Shown: in pieces, positions 24,491 through 33,919 of the stretch | Numbering within the stretch: the stretch's first letter is position 1 | How the letters are laid out: each line of letters starts with the position of its first letter | NCBI RefSeq assembly: GCF_017948485.1 | Contig: NZ_JAFFSX010000010.1 | Span: 275,971 to 339,970, forward strand | Source: Streptomyces sp. GESEQ-35 | Lineage (GTDB): Bacteria > Actinomycetota > Actinomycetes > Streptomycetales > Streptomycetaceae | Reading direction: 5' to 3' | DNA length: 64,000 bases | Notes under the pieces: generated by a model | The model's input: the letters and a program-made list of their open reading frames with translations, nothing else | Databases searched by the model: none | Told to the model about the DNA's origin: nothing | Translations under genes and position numbers: made by a program

Positions 24491-27176
24491 ATGACGGAGG
24501 TACGGCCCACGGCGGCCGCCTCGCCTTCCCTGTGGGAGCGCGACCAGGAGGTCGCCGCCGTCGAGCAGGCGATCAGCACCCTGTACGCGGACCGCTCGTC
24601 CTCGGGCAGCCTGTTGGTGTTCCGGGGCGAGGCCGGGCTCGGCAAGACCGCGCTGCTGGCCGAGACCCGCCGCGTCGCCGAACGGCGCGGCTGCACGGTG
24701 TGGTCCGCCCGCGGTGGCGAGACGCTGAAATCCGTCCCCTTCAATGTCGTACGACAGCTGCTCCAGCCCGCACTGGTGTCGCTGATGCCGGAGGAGGCGC
24801 GCGAGTACCTCGGCGACTGGTACGACATCGCCGGCCCCGCCCTCGGCATCACGGACCCCGGCGACCGGCAGGCCGACCCGCAGGGCGTGTGTGACGGTCT
24901 GGTCGCCGCGGTGCGCCGGCTGGCCCGGCGGGACTGGCCGCTCGTGCTGCTGATCGACGACGCCCACTGGGCCGATCAGGAGACCCTGCGCTGGCTCGCC
25001 GCCTTCGCCGAACGCCTCGACGACCTCTCCGTGCTGGTCGTGGTGGCCCGCCGCCCCGGCGAGGTCGGCGGCGACAGCGCCCGGTATCTCGACGCGGTCG
25101 CCGCGGCGGCGGGCGGACCGGTCGCCAACCTGAGCGCGCTGACGCCGGACGCGACCGCGGGCCTCACCCGCGCCACCCTCGGCCCGCACGCCGACGCCCC
25201 GTTCTGCCGCGAGGTCTGGGCCGTCACCGGCGGCAACCCGTACGAGACCGTGGAACTCCTCGCCAAGGTCCAGGACAGTGAGCTCGAACCCGTCGAGGCG
25301 CAGGCCGCCGAGCTGCGCGCCCTGAACCGCTCGGCCCGCGGCGGCGGTCTCGTCGCCCGCCTGGAGGGACTCGGCGTCGACGCGACCCGGTTCGCCTGGG
25401 CCGCCGCGATCCTCGGCGCGGAGATCTCCGTGGACCTGGTCGCCCAGCTGGCCACCATGGGCCACGAGCAGGCCGTGCGCTGCGCCGAACTGCTGTGCAG
25501 CGCCCGCATCCTCACCGCACCCGACCCCGCGAACGCCCGCGTCGGCGACGGCGGCCTGGAGTTTCGTCCATCCGCTGATCGCGACCGCCGTCTACAACTC
25601 CATCCCGCCTGCCCTGTGCACCGCGATGCACGGCATCGCCGCCCAGGTCGTCACGGACACCGGGCGCGGCGCCGCGGCCGCCTCCCGGCATCTCCTCCAG
25701 GTCCACCCGGACGACGACGAGGAAGTCGTCGAGCAGCTGCGCGAGGCCGCCCGCGAACATGTCGCCGTCGGCGCCCCCGACGCGGCCCGCCGCTGTCTGG
25801 AACGCGCCCTGCTGGAACCGCCGCTGCCCGAGGTCCACGCGCGCGTGCTCTACGAACTGGGCTGCGCCACCCTGCTGACCGCGCCCGCCACCACCATCGA
25901 CCACCTCCAGTCCGCGCTCGCCATGCCCGGCCTCGACGGCGGCGAACGCGTGGACGCCGTCTTCCGCCTCTCCCAGGCGCTGCTCCACAACGACCAGCTG
26001 GAGGAGGCCGTCCGCACGGTCGAGGCGGAGGCCGCCCGGCACGAAGCGGGCCCGGCCAAGCTGCGGCTCCAAGCCGTGCAGTACATGTGGGAGGGCATCC
26101 ACGCGGGCGAGTCGACCTCGCCGGGCCGCTCGGAACGGCTCGCCGTACTCGCCGCGACCTGCACCGGCAAGGACAACTCGGAACGCGCGCTGCTGATGCT
26201 GCGCGGCTTCGACGCCATGACCCACGGCGAGAACGCCGAGGAGGTCGTCGAAGTGTGCGACCGCTCCCTCGTCAACGGCCGTCTCGCCCCCGGACTCGGC
26301 TGGACCGACACCGAGTGGGGCATCGAACTGCTGCTGATGCTCGCCAACGCGTACGCCTTCACGGACCGGCTCGACCGCGCCGACGCCCTCTACACGGAGG
26401 CTCTGCGCTCGTACGAGTCGGCCGGCTGGAGCGGCGGCCACCTCGCCCTGGCCCATGCGTACGTCGGCCTCGGCCACCGCAGAAAGGGCCGTCTCAGGGA
26501 GGCCGAGACATCCCTGCGTGAGTCACTGCGCATCGCCGAGCGCGTCGGCCGCGGACTGCCCCTGTACTGGACCACGACCTGCAACCTCGTCGACACGCTG
26601 CTCGCGCGCGGCCATGTCGAGGAGGCCTGGGACATCGCCGAGCAGTACGGTTTCGCACCGCCGTACCCGTCCACCATCGTCATCCCCGACCCGCGCTCCG
26701 TACGCGGCCGCCTGCTGCTCGCGACCGGTCGCACGAAGGACGGCATCAACGAACTGGAGGCCGCCGAGAAGGCGGCGGCGGCCCGCGGCCACCACAACCC
26801 GATCATGGTGCCCTGGGCCGTCGACCTGGCCCGGGCCCTCGCCACCGAGGACCCGGCCCGCGCCGCCCGGCTCGCCACCGACGCCCGCCGCCAGGCCGAG
26901 CGGTTCGGCACGGACACCGCCATCGGCGAGGCCCTGCGCTGCGCCGCCGCCCTGGAGACCGGCCAGCGCGCGGTCCGGCTCGCCGCCCAGGCGGTCGCCT
27001 ATCTGGAGGCCTCGCCCTGCCAGTACGAACACGCGGCCGCCCGCGTCGAGTACGGCATCGCCGCCCGCTCCGTCGGCGAGCTCAACCGGGGCCTGGCGCT
27101 GGCGCGTTCCTGCGGCGCAGACGGACTGGTGGCCCAGGTGCGGGAGGTCCTGGAGACGGGACGCGGGCTGCGGTAG
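24491..27176 (+). pseudogene. LAL-type STAND ATPase gene interrupted by a one-base frameshift
   Basis: The first frame (from ATG 24491) encodes an AAA/STAND ATPase with Walker A GEAGLGKT at ~46-53 and Walker B LVLLIDDAHWAD. It reads correctly to ...GDGGLEF at ~358. There the sequence GAGTTTCGTCCAT (from 25559) carries one T too many. Dropping one T at 25562-25564 restores FVHPLIATAVYNSIP and a continuous TPR-like region ending at 27176 (...LETGRGLR). The protein would be ~894 residues. Unlike classic LAL regulators, the C terminus stops where the LuxR helix-turn-helix would begin, and no such domain is found in any frame downstream. Either a sequencing error, a recent mutation, or (less likely) programmed frameshifting explains the break. 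Confidence 0.8.
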
Positions 27177-27226
27177 CGCTCCGCTGGAAGTGCCGCGATG
27201 GGTCGTTTGTTGGCTGCGGCTTCGTT

Positions 27227-27265
27227 GTGGCTGGTCGCGCAGTTCCCCGCGCCCCTACGGGGCGC
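27227..27265 (+). repeat. interspersed Streptomyces repeat with terminator hairpin, copy 1
   Basis: The 30-base segment 27227-27256 (begins GTGGCTGGTCGC, ends GCGCCCCT) occurs identically on the opposite strand at 31998-32027. Its end forms a hairpin GCGCCCC-TAC-GGGGCGC (27249-27265). It lies between the convergent LAL-type gene and the SDR gene and can act as a terminator. From memory, this sequence recurs in many Streptomyces intergenic regions. Confidence 0.75.
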
Positions 27266-27282
27266 TGCCGAACCGTAGTGGG

Positions 27283-28074
27283 TCAGGTGCGCAGGAGTTG
27301 GTCGGTGACTGCCGACAGGCGCTTGCGCACCTCGTTCTCGTACGCCGCCGCGTTGGCCCGTGCCGGACGTGTCCCGTCGAAGTAGCCGCCCGTGCCCAGG
27401 TCCTTCGTGGCGAGCGCCAGCACCCCCGGTGCCCCGTCGGCGACCGAGGTCATCGGCGCGATGCCGCCCTCGCGGACCATCGCCGTGTCCATGAAGGTGG
27501 CGGGGTGCAGCACGTTCACGGAGACACCCGTGCCGGCCAGCTCCTCGGCCAGCGAGAACGTATGCGCCGCGAGCGCGAACTTGGCGCGGCAGTACGCCGC
27601 GAAACCGTCGTAGCCGCGCGTGAACTCGGGGTCGTCGAAGTTGACGGGCTCCTGGCCGGCCGAGCCGACGTTGACGATCCGCGCGGGAGGGTTCGCGCGG
27701 AGTACCGGCAGCAGGGCGCGCGTGAGCTCGACCGGCGCCAAGTAGTCGACCGCCAGCCGCAGTTCGTGTCCGTCGGTGCTCAGCTCACGTCCCGAGCCGC
27801 GGTGACCCGCGCCCACGCCCGCGTTGTTGATCAGCACGTCCAGATCGGGGTGCGCGGCGGCGACCCGGGCGCCCAGGTCGCGCACCTGGGACAGGGAGGC
27901 CAGATCGGCCACGAACCCCTCGGCCGCGCCCTCCGTGCGCAACTCGGCGACCAGCCGTTCCGTACGGCCCCGATCGCGGCCGTGGGCGAGGACCAGATGT
28001 CCGGAGCGGACCAGTTCGAAGGCGACGTACCGGCCGAGACCCGAGGTGGCGCCGGTGATCAGGATGGTGGACAT
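27283..28074 (-). CDS. short-chain dehydrogenase/reductase
   Basis: 263 residues. TGATSGLGR (cofactor Gly motif) lies at 7-15, LINNAGVG (NNAG) at ~82, the catalytic Ser in NVGSAGQ, and YCRAK (YxxxK) at ~155. The layout is that of a classical/retinol-dehydrogenase-like SDR, preferring NADP(H) as judged by the basic HGRDRGR after strand two (inference). Substrate unknown. It is divergent from nothing: the next gene upstream on the same strand is pcaL, 70 bases away, so it could be read through from the pca operon. Confidence 0.9.
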   Translation of the reverse strand: MSTILITGATSGLGRYVAFELVRSGHLVLAHGRDRGRTERLVAELRTEGAAEGFVADLASLSQVRDLGARVAAAHPDLDVLINNAGVGAGHRGSGRELSTDGHELRLAVDYLAPVELTRALLPVLRANPPARIVNVGSAGQEPVNFDDPEFTRGYDGFAAYCRAKFALAAHTFSLAEELAGTGVSVNVLHPATFMDTAMVREGGIAPMTSVADGAPGVLALATKDLGTGGYFDGTRPARANAAAYENEVRKRLSAVTDQLLRT

Positions 28075-28144
28075 ACCTCCACCGTAGGCACACGGGGGAG
28101 ATGTCTGCGTGGTGCTGTTGAAGCTACGACCGGCAGGGTCACCC

Positions 28145-29260
28145 TCAGGCGGAGTCCTCCTCCGCCAGCACCCGCCGGGCCGCCGCGAACGCCGAGTTCG
28201 CCGCCGGCACCCCGCAGTACACGGCCGTCTGGAGCAGCACCGCGCCGATCTCCTCCGGGGTCAGCCCGTTGCGCCGCGCCGCCCGCACATGCATGGCCAG
28301 CTCGTCGTAGTGCCCGTGGGCGACCAGCGCCGTCAGCGTGATCATGCTGCGTTCGCGGCGCGAGAGCGTCGGGTCGGTCCAGATCTCGCCCCAGGCGTAG
28401 CGCGAGATGAAGTCCTGGAAGCGGGCGGTGAAGGGGGTCTGGCGGGCCTGCGCCAGGTCGACATGGGCGTCGCCGAGCACCTCGCGCCGTACCTCCATAC
28501 CGCGCTTGGCACCGCCGGTGAGGTGGGCCCGCAGCGCTGTGAGCACCGCCGCCGGGCACTGCGCGGGCGCCAGATGGGAGGCACCGGGGAGTTCGACCAG
28601 GGTCGCGCCCGGCACCGCGTCCGCGATCTCCCGCAGATGCGGGGGCGGTGTCGCCGGGTCCTCGCGGCCGGCGATCAGCAGGGTGCGCGCGGAGATCTCC
28701 GGGAGCCGGTCCCGGATGTCGAAGGCGGCGAGCGCGTCACAGCAGGCGGCGTACGCGGCAGGATCGGCGTCCCGGTGGTCCTGGACCAGCTCGGGCACGG
28801 TGAACCCGGGCGTGAACCACCGCGCGTTCGCACTCTCGGCCAGCCCGGCGAGCCCTTCGCCACGCACCAGCGCGGCTCGCTCCTCCCACGGTTTCGAGCC
28901 GTTGAAGTGCGCCGACGAACAGATCACGGCAAGCGAGGAGACCCGCTCGGGGTGGTGCACGGCGAGATGCAGCCCCACCGCACCGCCCAGCGACACCCCC
29001 GCGTACGCGAACCGCTCGATGGCGAGCGAGTCCGCGAGCGCGAGCACCAGGCGGGCAAGGTCACCGACCGTCGCCCCCGCCCCGATCAGATCGGCATCCG
29101 AACCGCCGTGTCCCGGCAGGTCCCAGCGGATGACCCGATGCGTGATCGACAGCTCCGGCGCCACCTTGTCCCACAAGGCGTACGAGGTGCCGAGAGAGGG
29201 TCCGAGGAGCAGCGGGGGCGCGGTGGTGGGCCCTTCGGCACGGTGGTTGAGGAGTTTCAA
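28145..29260 (-). CDS. pcaL: 3-oxoadipate enol-lactonase / 4-carboxymuconolactone decarboxylase fusion
   Basis: 371 residues in two domains. The N-terminal alpha/beta hydrolase (~1-250; nucleophile in YAGVSLGGAVG, Asp in GREDPAT, His in GASHLAP) is PcaD. The C-terminal ~115 residues (GMEVRREVLGDAHVD, ISRYAWGEIWTDPTLSRRER, HVRAARRNGLTPEEIGAVLL) are a PcaC-type decarboxylase. The fusion performs two consecutive steps from carboxymuconolactone to 3-oxoadipate. It is the last gene of the pca operon, with an ATGA overlap with pcaB. Confidence 0.93.
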   Translation of the reverse strand: MKLLNHRAEGPTTAPPLLLGPSLGTSYALWDKVAPELSITHRVIRWDLPGHGGSDADLIGAGATVGDLARLVLALADSLAIERFAYAGVSLGGAVGLHLAVHHPERVSSLAVICSSAHFNGSKPWEERAALVRGEGLAGLAESANARWFTPGFTVPELVQDHRDADPAAYAACCDALAAFDIRDRLPEISARTLLIAGREDPATPPPHLREIADAVPGATLVELPGASHLAPAQCPAAVLTALRAHLTGGAKRGMEVRREVLGDAHVDLAQARQTPFTARFQDFISRYAWGEIWTDPTLSRRERSMITLTALVAHGHYDELAMHVRAARRNGLTPEEIGAVLLQTAVYCGVPAANSAFAAARRVLAEEDSA

Positions 29261-30552
29261 GGTCGCTCCAGCGCGCGATCGGTGAGGGCTCCGGCGGAGC
29301 CGGTGTAGTGGGTGGGGTCGAGGTCGACGTCCGTCAACTCCGGTGCCTGGGCGAGCGGGCGTCCCTCGGACGCCAGCCGGGTGAGCAGTTCCTTGGCGTG
29401 GGCTCGGCCCAGCACCGGGGCCAGCTCGGCGGACAGCCGTTCGGAGACGATCAACCCGTTGGTGAGATCGAGGTGTTCACGCATCACATCGGGTCTGACC
29501 CGCAGTCCCTCGGCCACCTCTACGGCATCCCGGGCGGCCCCGCCCACCAGTCGCAGCAGCTCCCTGAGCGGCTCCCACTCCGCGTGCCAGGCCCCGGCCG
29601 GCCGTTCGTCCTCGGCCGCCAGCGACCCGTACAGCGTGGCGGCGAGCTGAGGTGCCCGCCGTGCGGCCGAGGCGATGAGGGTGGACCGTACCGGATTGGA
29701 CTTGTGCGGCATGGCGGACGAACCTCCGCCGCTTCCCTCCGCGACCTCGCCGATCTCGGTGCGGGAGAGGGTGAGAACGTCCACGGCGATCTTGCCCAGC
29801 GCGCCCGCCGCGAAGGCGAGACACCCGGCGAGATCGGCGACCGGAGTGCGCAGCGTGTGCCAGGGCAACTCGGGTGCCTTCAGGCCCAGTTCGCGGGCGT
29901 ACGCCGCCGGCAGCGCGGTCGGATCGCTCGCGCCGTACGCCCCGAAGGCCGCCAACGTTCCTGCCGCGCCCCCGAGTTGTGCGGGCAGCCCGTCCCGTAC
30001 GACCGTCACCCGGTCCCGTGCGTCGAGCACCAGAGACCGCCACCCGGCCGCCTTCAGCCCGAACGTGGTCGGTACGGCGTGCTGGGTGAGCGTGCGTCCC
30101 GGCATCGCGGTGTCGCGGTGCTCGGCGGCCAGTCGGGCCAGCGCCCGCTCCGTGCGGCCGAGGTCGGTGAGGACGAGGTCCAGGGTGCGGGCGGCGACCA
30201 GCATCGTCGCCGTGTCCATGATGTCCTGGCTGGTCGCACCCCGGTGGACGTAGGAGCCGTACTCCTCGCCGACCGCCTTCGTCAGATCCGCGACCAGGGG
30301 GATGACCGGGTTCCCGCCGCCCCGCGCGCGCTCGGCGATCGACGACACGTCGAAGTGCCGGGCATCGGCCGCCTCGGTCACCGCGGTCGCGGCCTCGGCC
30401 GGGGCGAGCCCCAGCGCGGCCTGGGCGCGGGTCAGCGCGGCTTCCGCGTCGAGCAGCGCCGACAGATAGGCGCCGTCGCCGGTGGCCGTGGCGGCGGGGG
30501 AGCCCGCCCACCCGGGGGCGAGCAGGCCGGTGTCGGGATCGGCAGCTGTCAC
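29257..30552 (-). CDS. pcaB: 3-carboxy-cis,cis-muconate cycloisomerase
   Basis: 431 residues of the fumarase/aspartase superfamily. GSYVHRGATSQDIMDTA and the signature loop GSSAMPHKSNPVRS (catalytic Ser) are clear, with QHAVPTTFGLKAAGW between. It converts 3-carboxy-cis,cis-muconate to 4-carboxymuconolactone. The GTG start at 30552 overlaps the pcaG stop as GTGA, and its own stop overlaps the pcaL start as ATGA, so three genes are translationally linked. Confidence 0.94.
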   Translation of the reverse strand: MTAADPDTGLLAPGWAGSPAATATGDGAYLSALLDAEAALTRAQAALGLAPAEAATAVTEAADARHFDVSSIAERARGGGNPVIPLVADLTKAVGEEYGSYVHRGATSQDIMDTATMLVAARTLDLVLTDLGRTERALARLAAEHRDTAMPGRTLTQHAVPTTFGLKAAGWRSLVLDARDRVTVVRDGLPAQLGGAAGTLAAFGAYGASDPTALPAAYARELGLKAPELPWHTLRTPVADLAGCLAFAAGALGKIAVDVLTLSRTEIGEVAEGSGGGSSAMPHKSNPVRSTLIASAARRAPQLAATLYGSLAAEDERPAGAWHAEWEPLRELLRLVGGAARDAVEVAEGLRVRPDVMREHLDLTNGLIVSERLSAELAPVLGRAHAKELLTRLASEGRPLAQAPELTDVDLDPTHYTGSAGALTDRALERP

Positions 30553-31154
30553 TGGAACTCCAGGAAGACCGTCTCGCCTTCGCCCTGAAGGCGGATGTCG
30601 AAACGGTATGTGCCATTGCCCCCGTCCGTGGCGATCAGCGTGGCGCGTCGGTCCTGGTTCAGCCGCGCCAGCAGCGGGTCGGCGGCCAGCGCGGCGTCGT
30701 CACCCGGCAGATAGATCCGGGTGAACAGGTGCACCAGCAGTCCGCGCGCGAAGACACACACGCTGATGTAGGGCGCGCTCTGCCCACGCGCCCCGGGCCG
30801 CAGAGTCCGCGCGGACCAGTGACCGCCCGCGTCCGTCTGGATCCGCCCCCAGCCGGTGAACTCCACTCCATTGCGACCGAGGAACCCGCCGCTCGCCGTG
30901 TCACGCCGCATCGAACCGTCGACCTGCGGCACATGTCCGTCCGGGTCGGCGCCCCACAGCTCCACGAACGCGTCCGGCAGCGGGTTGCCCTCGCCGTCGT
31001 ACACCTGGCCGCGCAGGGCGATCGTGTCCGGGTGACCGACGGGGGCGATGTCGCCGCCGCCGGGGAAGGGCAGGGCATGACCGTAGAAGGGGCCGACGGT
31101 GTGGGACGGCGTCGGGAGCACCGCCTCGGGATTGCTCGTGTCGATCTTCGTCAT
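30549..31154 (-). CDS. pcaG: protocatechuate 3,4-dioxygenase alpha subunit
   Basis: 201 residues of the intradiol-dioxygenase fold: TPSHTVGPFYGHALPFPGG, DAFVELWGADPDGHVP, FTGWGRIQTDAGGHW, RGLLVHLFTRIYLPGD. The alpha subunit lacks the full iron ligand set, as expected, and pairs with PcaH. Ring cleavage of protocatechuate gives 3-carboxymuconate. It lies 6 bases after pcaH and overlaps pcaB by GTGA. Confidence 0.94.
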   Translation of the reverse strand: MTKIDTSNPEAVLPTPSHTVGPFYGHALPFPGGGDIAPVGHPDTIALRGQVYDGEGNPLPDAFVELWGADPDGHVPQVDGSMRRDTASGGFLGRNGVEFTGWGRIQTDAGGHWSARTLRPGARGQSAPYISVCVFARGLLVHLFTRIYLPGDDAALAADPLLARLNQDRRATLIATDGGNGTYRFDIRLQGEGETVFLEFQ

Positions 31155-31160
31155 CGTGGG

Positions 31161-31934
31161 TCAGCGTCCTTCTTCGATCCAGGTGGCGTGCGGCCCGTCG
31201 AGCACGATGTCCCAGTGGTAGCCCATCGAGAACTCCGGCACCGACAGGCTGTGGTCGTACGTCGCGACCAGCCGCTGCCGGGCCGCGTCGTCGGTCACCG
31301 ACTGGATGATCGGGTCGTACGGGAACAGCGGGTCGCTCGGGAAGTACATCTGCGTCACCAGCCGCTGGGTGAACGCCGTGCCGAAGAGCGAGAAGTGGAT
31401 GTGGGCCGGCCGCCAGGCGTTGACGTGCTGGCGCCACGGATACGGGCCCGGCTGGACGGTGGTGAAGCTGTAGAAGCCGCTGTCGTCGCTCAGCGTCCGG
31501 CCGACGCCCGTGAAGTTCGGGTCCAGCGGCGCGTCGTGCTGCTCACGCTGGTGCGCGTACCGGCCCGCCGAGTTGGCCTGCCAGATCTCGACCAACTGGC
31601 CACGGATCGGCCGGCCGCCACTGTCGAGGAGCCGCCCGGACACGGTGATCCGCTCCCCGATCGGCTCACCGTTGTGCTGCCGGGTCAGGTCATTGTCGAT
31701 CTCCGTGATGTCCCGCTCGCCGAACGCGGGGGAGGCCAGCTCCACCAGCTCCGGGTCTTGGGACACGTCGATGGCGACCGGCGGCTGTTTCGGGTGCCGG
31801 AGGATCGACGAGCGGTACGGGGCGTAGTCGCGACGCGGCTGATGCTCGACGGGTGCACCATCGGCGACGCGCTTCTCGTAGGCGGCGTGCTCGGCGGCGA
31901 TTTCCTGGTCGATGTCGTGCTGGGTGAGAGTCAT
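31161..31934 (-). CDS. pcaH: protocatechuate 3,4-dioxygenase beta subunit
   Basis: 257 residues. Iron(III) ligands expected for the catalytic beta subunit are visible: Tyr in QANSAGRYAHQ, Tyr in PGPYPWRQH, and the two His in NAWRPAHIHFS. SMGYHWDIVLDG near the end is also typical. The ATG at 31934 (MTLTQHDIDQE) gives the normal length; the longer frame upstream runs through the intergenic repeat. A 129-base gap containing a repeat copy separates it from pcaF, the only large gap in the operon. Confidence 0.95.
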   Translation of the reverse strand: MTLTQHDIDQEIAAEHAAYEKRVADGAPVEHQPRRDYAPYRSSILRHPKQPPVAIDVSQDPELVELASPAFGERDITEIDNDLTRQHNGEPIGERITVSGRLLDSGGRPIRGQLVEIWQANSAGRYAHQREQHDAPLDPNFTGVGRTLSDDSGFYSFTTVQPGPYPWRQHVNAWRPAHIHFSLFGTAFTQRLVTQMYFPSDPLFPYDPIIQSVTDDAARQRLVATYDHSLSVPEFSMGYHWDIVLDGPHATWIEEGR

Positions 31935-31997
31935 GGCAATTCCTGGGGGTTCCTGACGGTCACATGAATTCAAGGGGGGACAGCAACGCCCTTCTTT

Positions 31998-32027
31998 AGG
32001 GGCGCGGGGAACTGCGCGACCAGCCAC
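31998..32027 (-). repeat. interspersed Streptomyces repeat, copy 2, between pcaF and pcaH
   Basis: This is the reverse complement of 27227-27256, identical over 30 bases. Flanking bases let it fold (CGCCC at 31986-31990 with GGGCG at ~32000). It lies inside the pca operon, in the 129-base gap between the pcaF stop (32064) and the pcaH start (31934). If it acts as a terminator it would make expression of pcaHGBL partly independent of pcaIJF. Confidence 0.75.
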
Positions 32028-32063
32028 ATCTGGCCGGCAGCCTCCGAACAACCAGAGGACCCT

Positions 32064-33278
32064 CTACCGTTCGAGGACGAGAGCAAGACCCTGGCCCACG
32101 CCGATACAAAGCGTGGCGACACCAACCCCACCGCCCGCACGGGCAAGCTGATGCGCCACCGTCCCGGCAAGCCGCGCCCCGGACGCACCGAGCGGGTGCC
32201 CGATGGCGATCGCCCCACCCTGCGGATTGAGGATCGAAGGATCGAACTCGGGCCACTCGGCCACACACCCCAGCACCTGCGCGGCAAAGGCCTCGTTCAA
32301 CTCCAGCACCGACAGATCGTCAAACCCCTTGCCCGCCTTGGCCAGCGCACGCGTAACCGCCTCGACGGGCGCGAGCCCGAAGTAGTGCGGGTCAAGCGCG
32401 GACACCCCGGTCGCGGAGACCCGGGCCAGCGGCTCGCGCCCGGTCGCCTTCAGACCCTCCTCGTCGACGAGGAGCAGCGCGGCGGCCCCGTCGTTGAGGG
32501 GCGAGGCATTGCCGGCCGTCACCGTGCCGTTCTCCTTGCGGAACGACGGCTTCAACTTGGCCATCGCCGACAGGGACGCGTCCGGCCGTACACACTCGTC
32601 CGCCCCGAACACCACCGGCTCGCCCTTGCGCTGAGGGATCGACACCGGCGCCAACTCGGCGTCGAACAGGCCCTGTTGCTGAGCAGCCGCGGCCTTCTGG
32701 TGGGACGCCAGCGCGAACTCGTCCTGCTGCTCACGGCTGATCTTGTGCTTATCGGCGATCAGCTCCGCGCTCTCGCCCAGCGGAACCGTCCACTGCGGCT
32801 CCATCCTCGCGTTGACCATGCGCCAGCCCAGGGTGGTGGAGTACAGCTCGGCGTGCCCGGCCGGGAACGGCTTGTCGGACTTCGGCAGTACATACGGCGC
32901 GCGGGTCATCGACTCGACACCACCCGCCACGGCGATGGAGGCGTCCCCGACCGCGATGGTCCGGGCCGCCTGGATCACGGCCTCCAGACCCGACGCGCAC
33001 AGCCGGTTCACCGTGACACCCGGCACGGATGTCGGCAGCCCCGCGAGGAGCCCGGCCATGCGGCCGACGTTGCGGTTCTCCTCGCCGGCGCCGTTGGCGT
33101 TGCCGAAGTAGACGTCCTCGATCCGGGACGGGTCCAACTGCGGTGTGCGGGCGAGGAGTTCGCGGATGGCGTGGGCACCCAGGTCGTCCGGGCGCACGCT
33201 CGCCAGACCGCCGGTGTAGCGGCCGATCGGCGTGCGTACCGCGTCGACGATGTAGACGTTCTTCACTGCGGACTTCAC
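32064..33278 (-). CDS. pcaF: 3-oxoadipyl-CoA thiolase
   Basis: 404 residues of the thiolase family. The acylated Cys is in NRLCASGLEAVIQAA (~92), the His in AIGHPLGASGAR and the second Cys in ATLCIGVGQG. NVYIVDAVRTPIGRYTGG at the start and placement with pcaIJ identify the 3-oxoadipyl-CoA enzyme, giving succinyl-CoA and acetyl-CoA. The GTG at 33278 overlaps the pcaJ stop (GTGA), supporting this start over the longer frame. Confidence 0.93.
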   Translation of the reverse strand: MKSAVKNVYIVDAVRTPIGRYTGGLASVRPDDLGAHAIRELLARTPQLDPSRIEDVYFGNANGAGEENRNVGRMAGLLAGLPTSVPGVTVNRLCASGLEAVIQAARTIAVGDASIAVAGGVESMTRAPYVLPKSDKPFPAGHAELYSTTLGWRMVNARMEPQWTVPLGESAELIADKHKISREQQDEFALASHQKAAAAQQQGLFDAELAPVSIPQRKGEPVVFGADECVRPDASLSAMAKLKPSFRKENGTVTAGNASPLNDGAAALLLVDEEGLKATGREPLARVSATGVSALDPHYFGLAPVEAVTRALAKAGKGFDDLSVLELNEAFAAQVLGCVAEWPEFDPSILNPQGGAIAIGHPLGASGARLAGTVAHQLARAGGGVGVATLCIGVGQGLALVLER

Positions 33279-33919
33279 TTCAGGCCCTCCGCTACGGTCA
33301 GCTTGGCGTCGGTCTTGGCGGTGATCACCTCGACGCTCACACCGGGCGCCGTCTCGACGAGCAGCAGTCCGTCGTCCGTCACGTCCAGCACGCCGAGGTC
33401 GGTGATGATCCGGTTCACACACGCCTTCCCGGTGAGGGGCAGCGCGCACTCGTCGAGGATCTTCGGGGAGCCGTCCTTCGCGGTGTGCGTCATCACCACG
33501 ATCACCGTACGGGCGCCGTGCACGAGGTCCATCGCGCCGCCGATCCCGGTGATCATCTTGCCGGGGATGGCCCAGTTCGCCAGGTCCCCGCGGGCGGAGA
33601 CCTGCATGGCGCCCAGCACGGCGACGTCGATGTGCCCGCCGCGGATCATCGAGAAGGACAGCGCCGAGTCGAAGTAGGAGGCGCCGGGCAGGACCGTGAC
33701 GGTCTCCTTGCCCGCGTTGATCAGGTCGGGGTCGACCTGGTCCTCGGTCGGGTAGGGACCGGTGCCGAGGATGCCGTTCTCCGACTCCAGGATCACCTCG
33801 ACGCCCGGCGGGAGGTAGTTGGGGATGAGGGTCGGCAGACCGATGCCGAGATTGACGTACTGGCCGTCCTGAAGTTCGCGTGCGGCGCGGGCGGCCATCT
33901 GTTCCCGGGTCCAGGCCAT
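33275..33919 (-). CDS. pcaJ: 3-oxoadipate CoA-transferase subunit B
   Basis: 214 residues. YVNLGIGLPTLIPNYLP and the catalytic Glu in ILESENGILGTGP are the class I CoA-transferase beta signature, followed by GGHIDVAVLGAMQVS and IPGKMITGIGGAMDLV. It transfers CoA from succinyl-CoA to 3-oxoadipate with PcaI. Its ATG overlaps the pcaI stop by one base (TGATG). Confidence 0.95.
   Translation of the reverse strand: MAWTREQMAARAARELQDGQYVNLGIGLPTLIPNYLPPGVEVILESENGILGTGPYPTEDQVDPDLINAGKETVTVLPGASYFDSALSFSMIRGGHIDVAVLGAMQVSARGDLANWAIPGKMITGIGGAMDLVHGARTVIVVMTHTAKDGSPKILDECALPLTGKACVNRIITDLGVLDVTDDGLLLVETAPGVSVEVITAKTDAKLTVAEGLK

Noticed and set aside
26455..28341. A long plus-strand frame that might hold the missing LuxR domain of the LAL-type gene
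   Set aside because: It reads as Arg/Pro-rich shadow sequence with no helix-turn-helix, and it runs antisense through the SDR gene.
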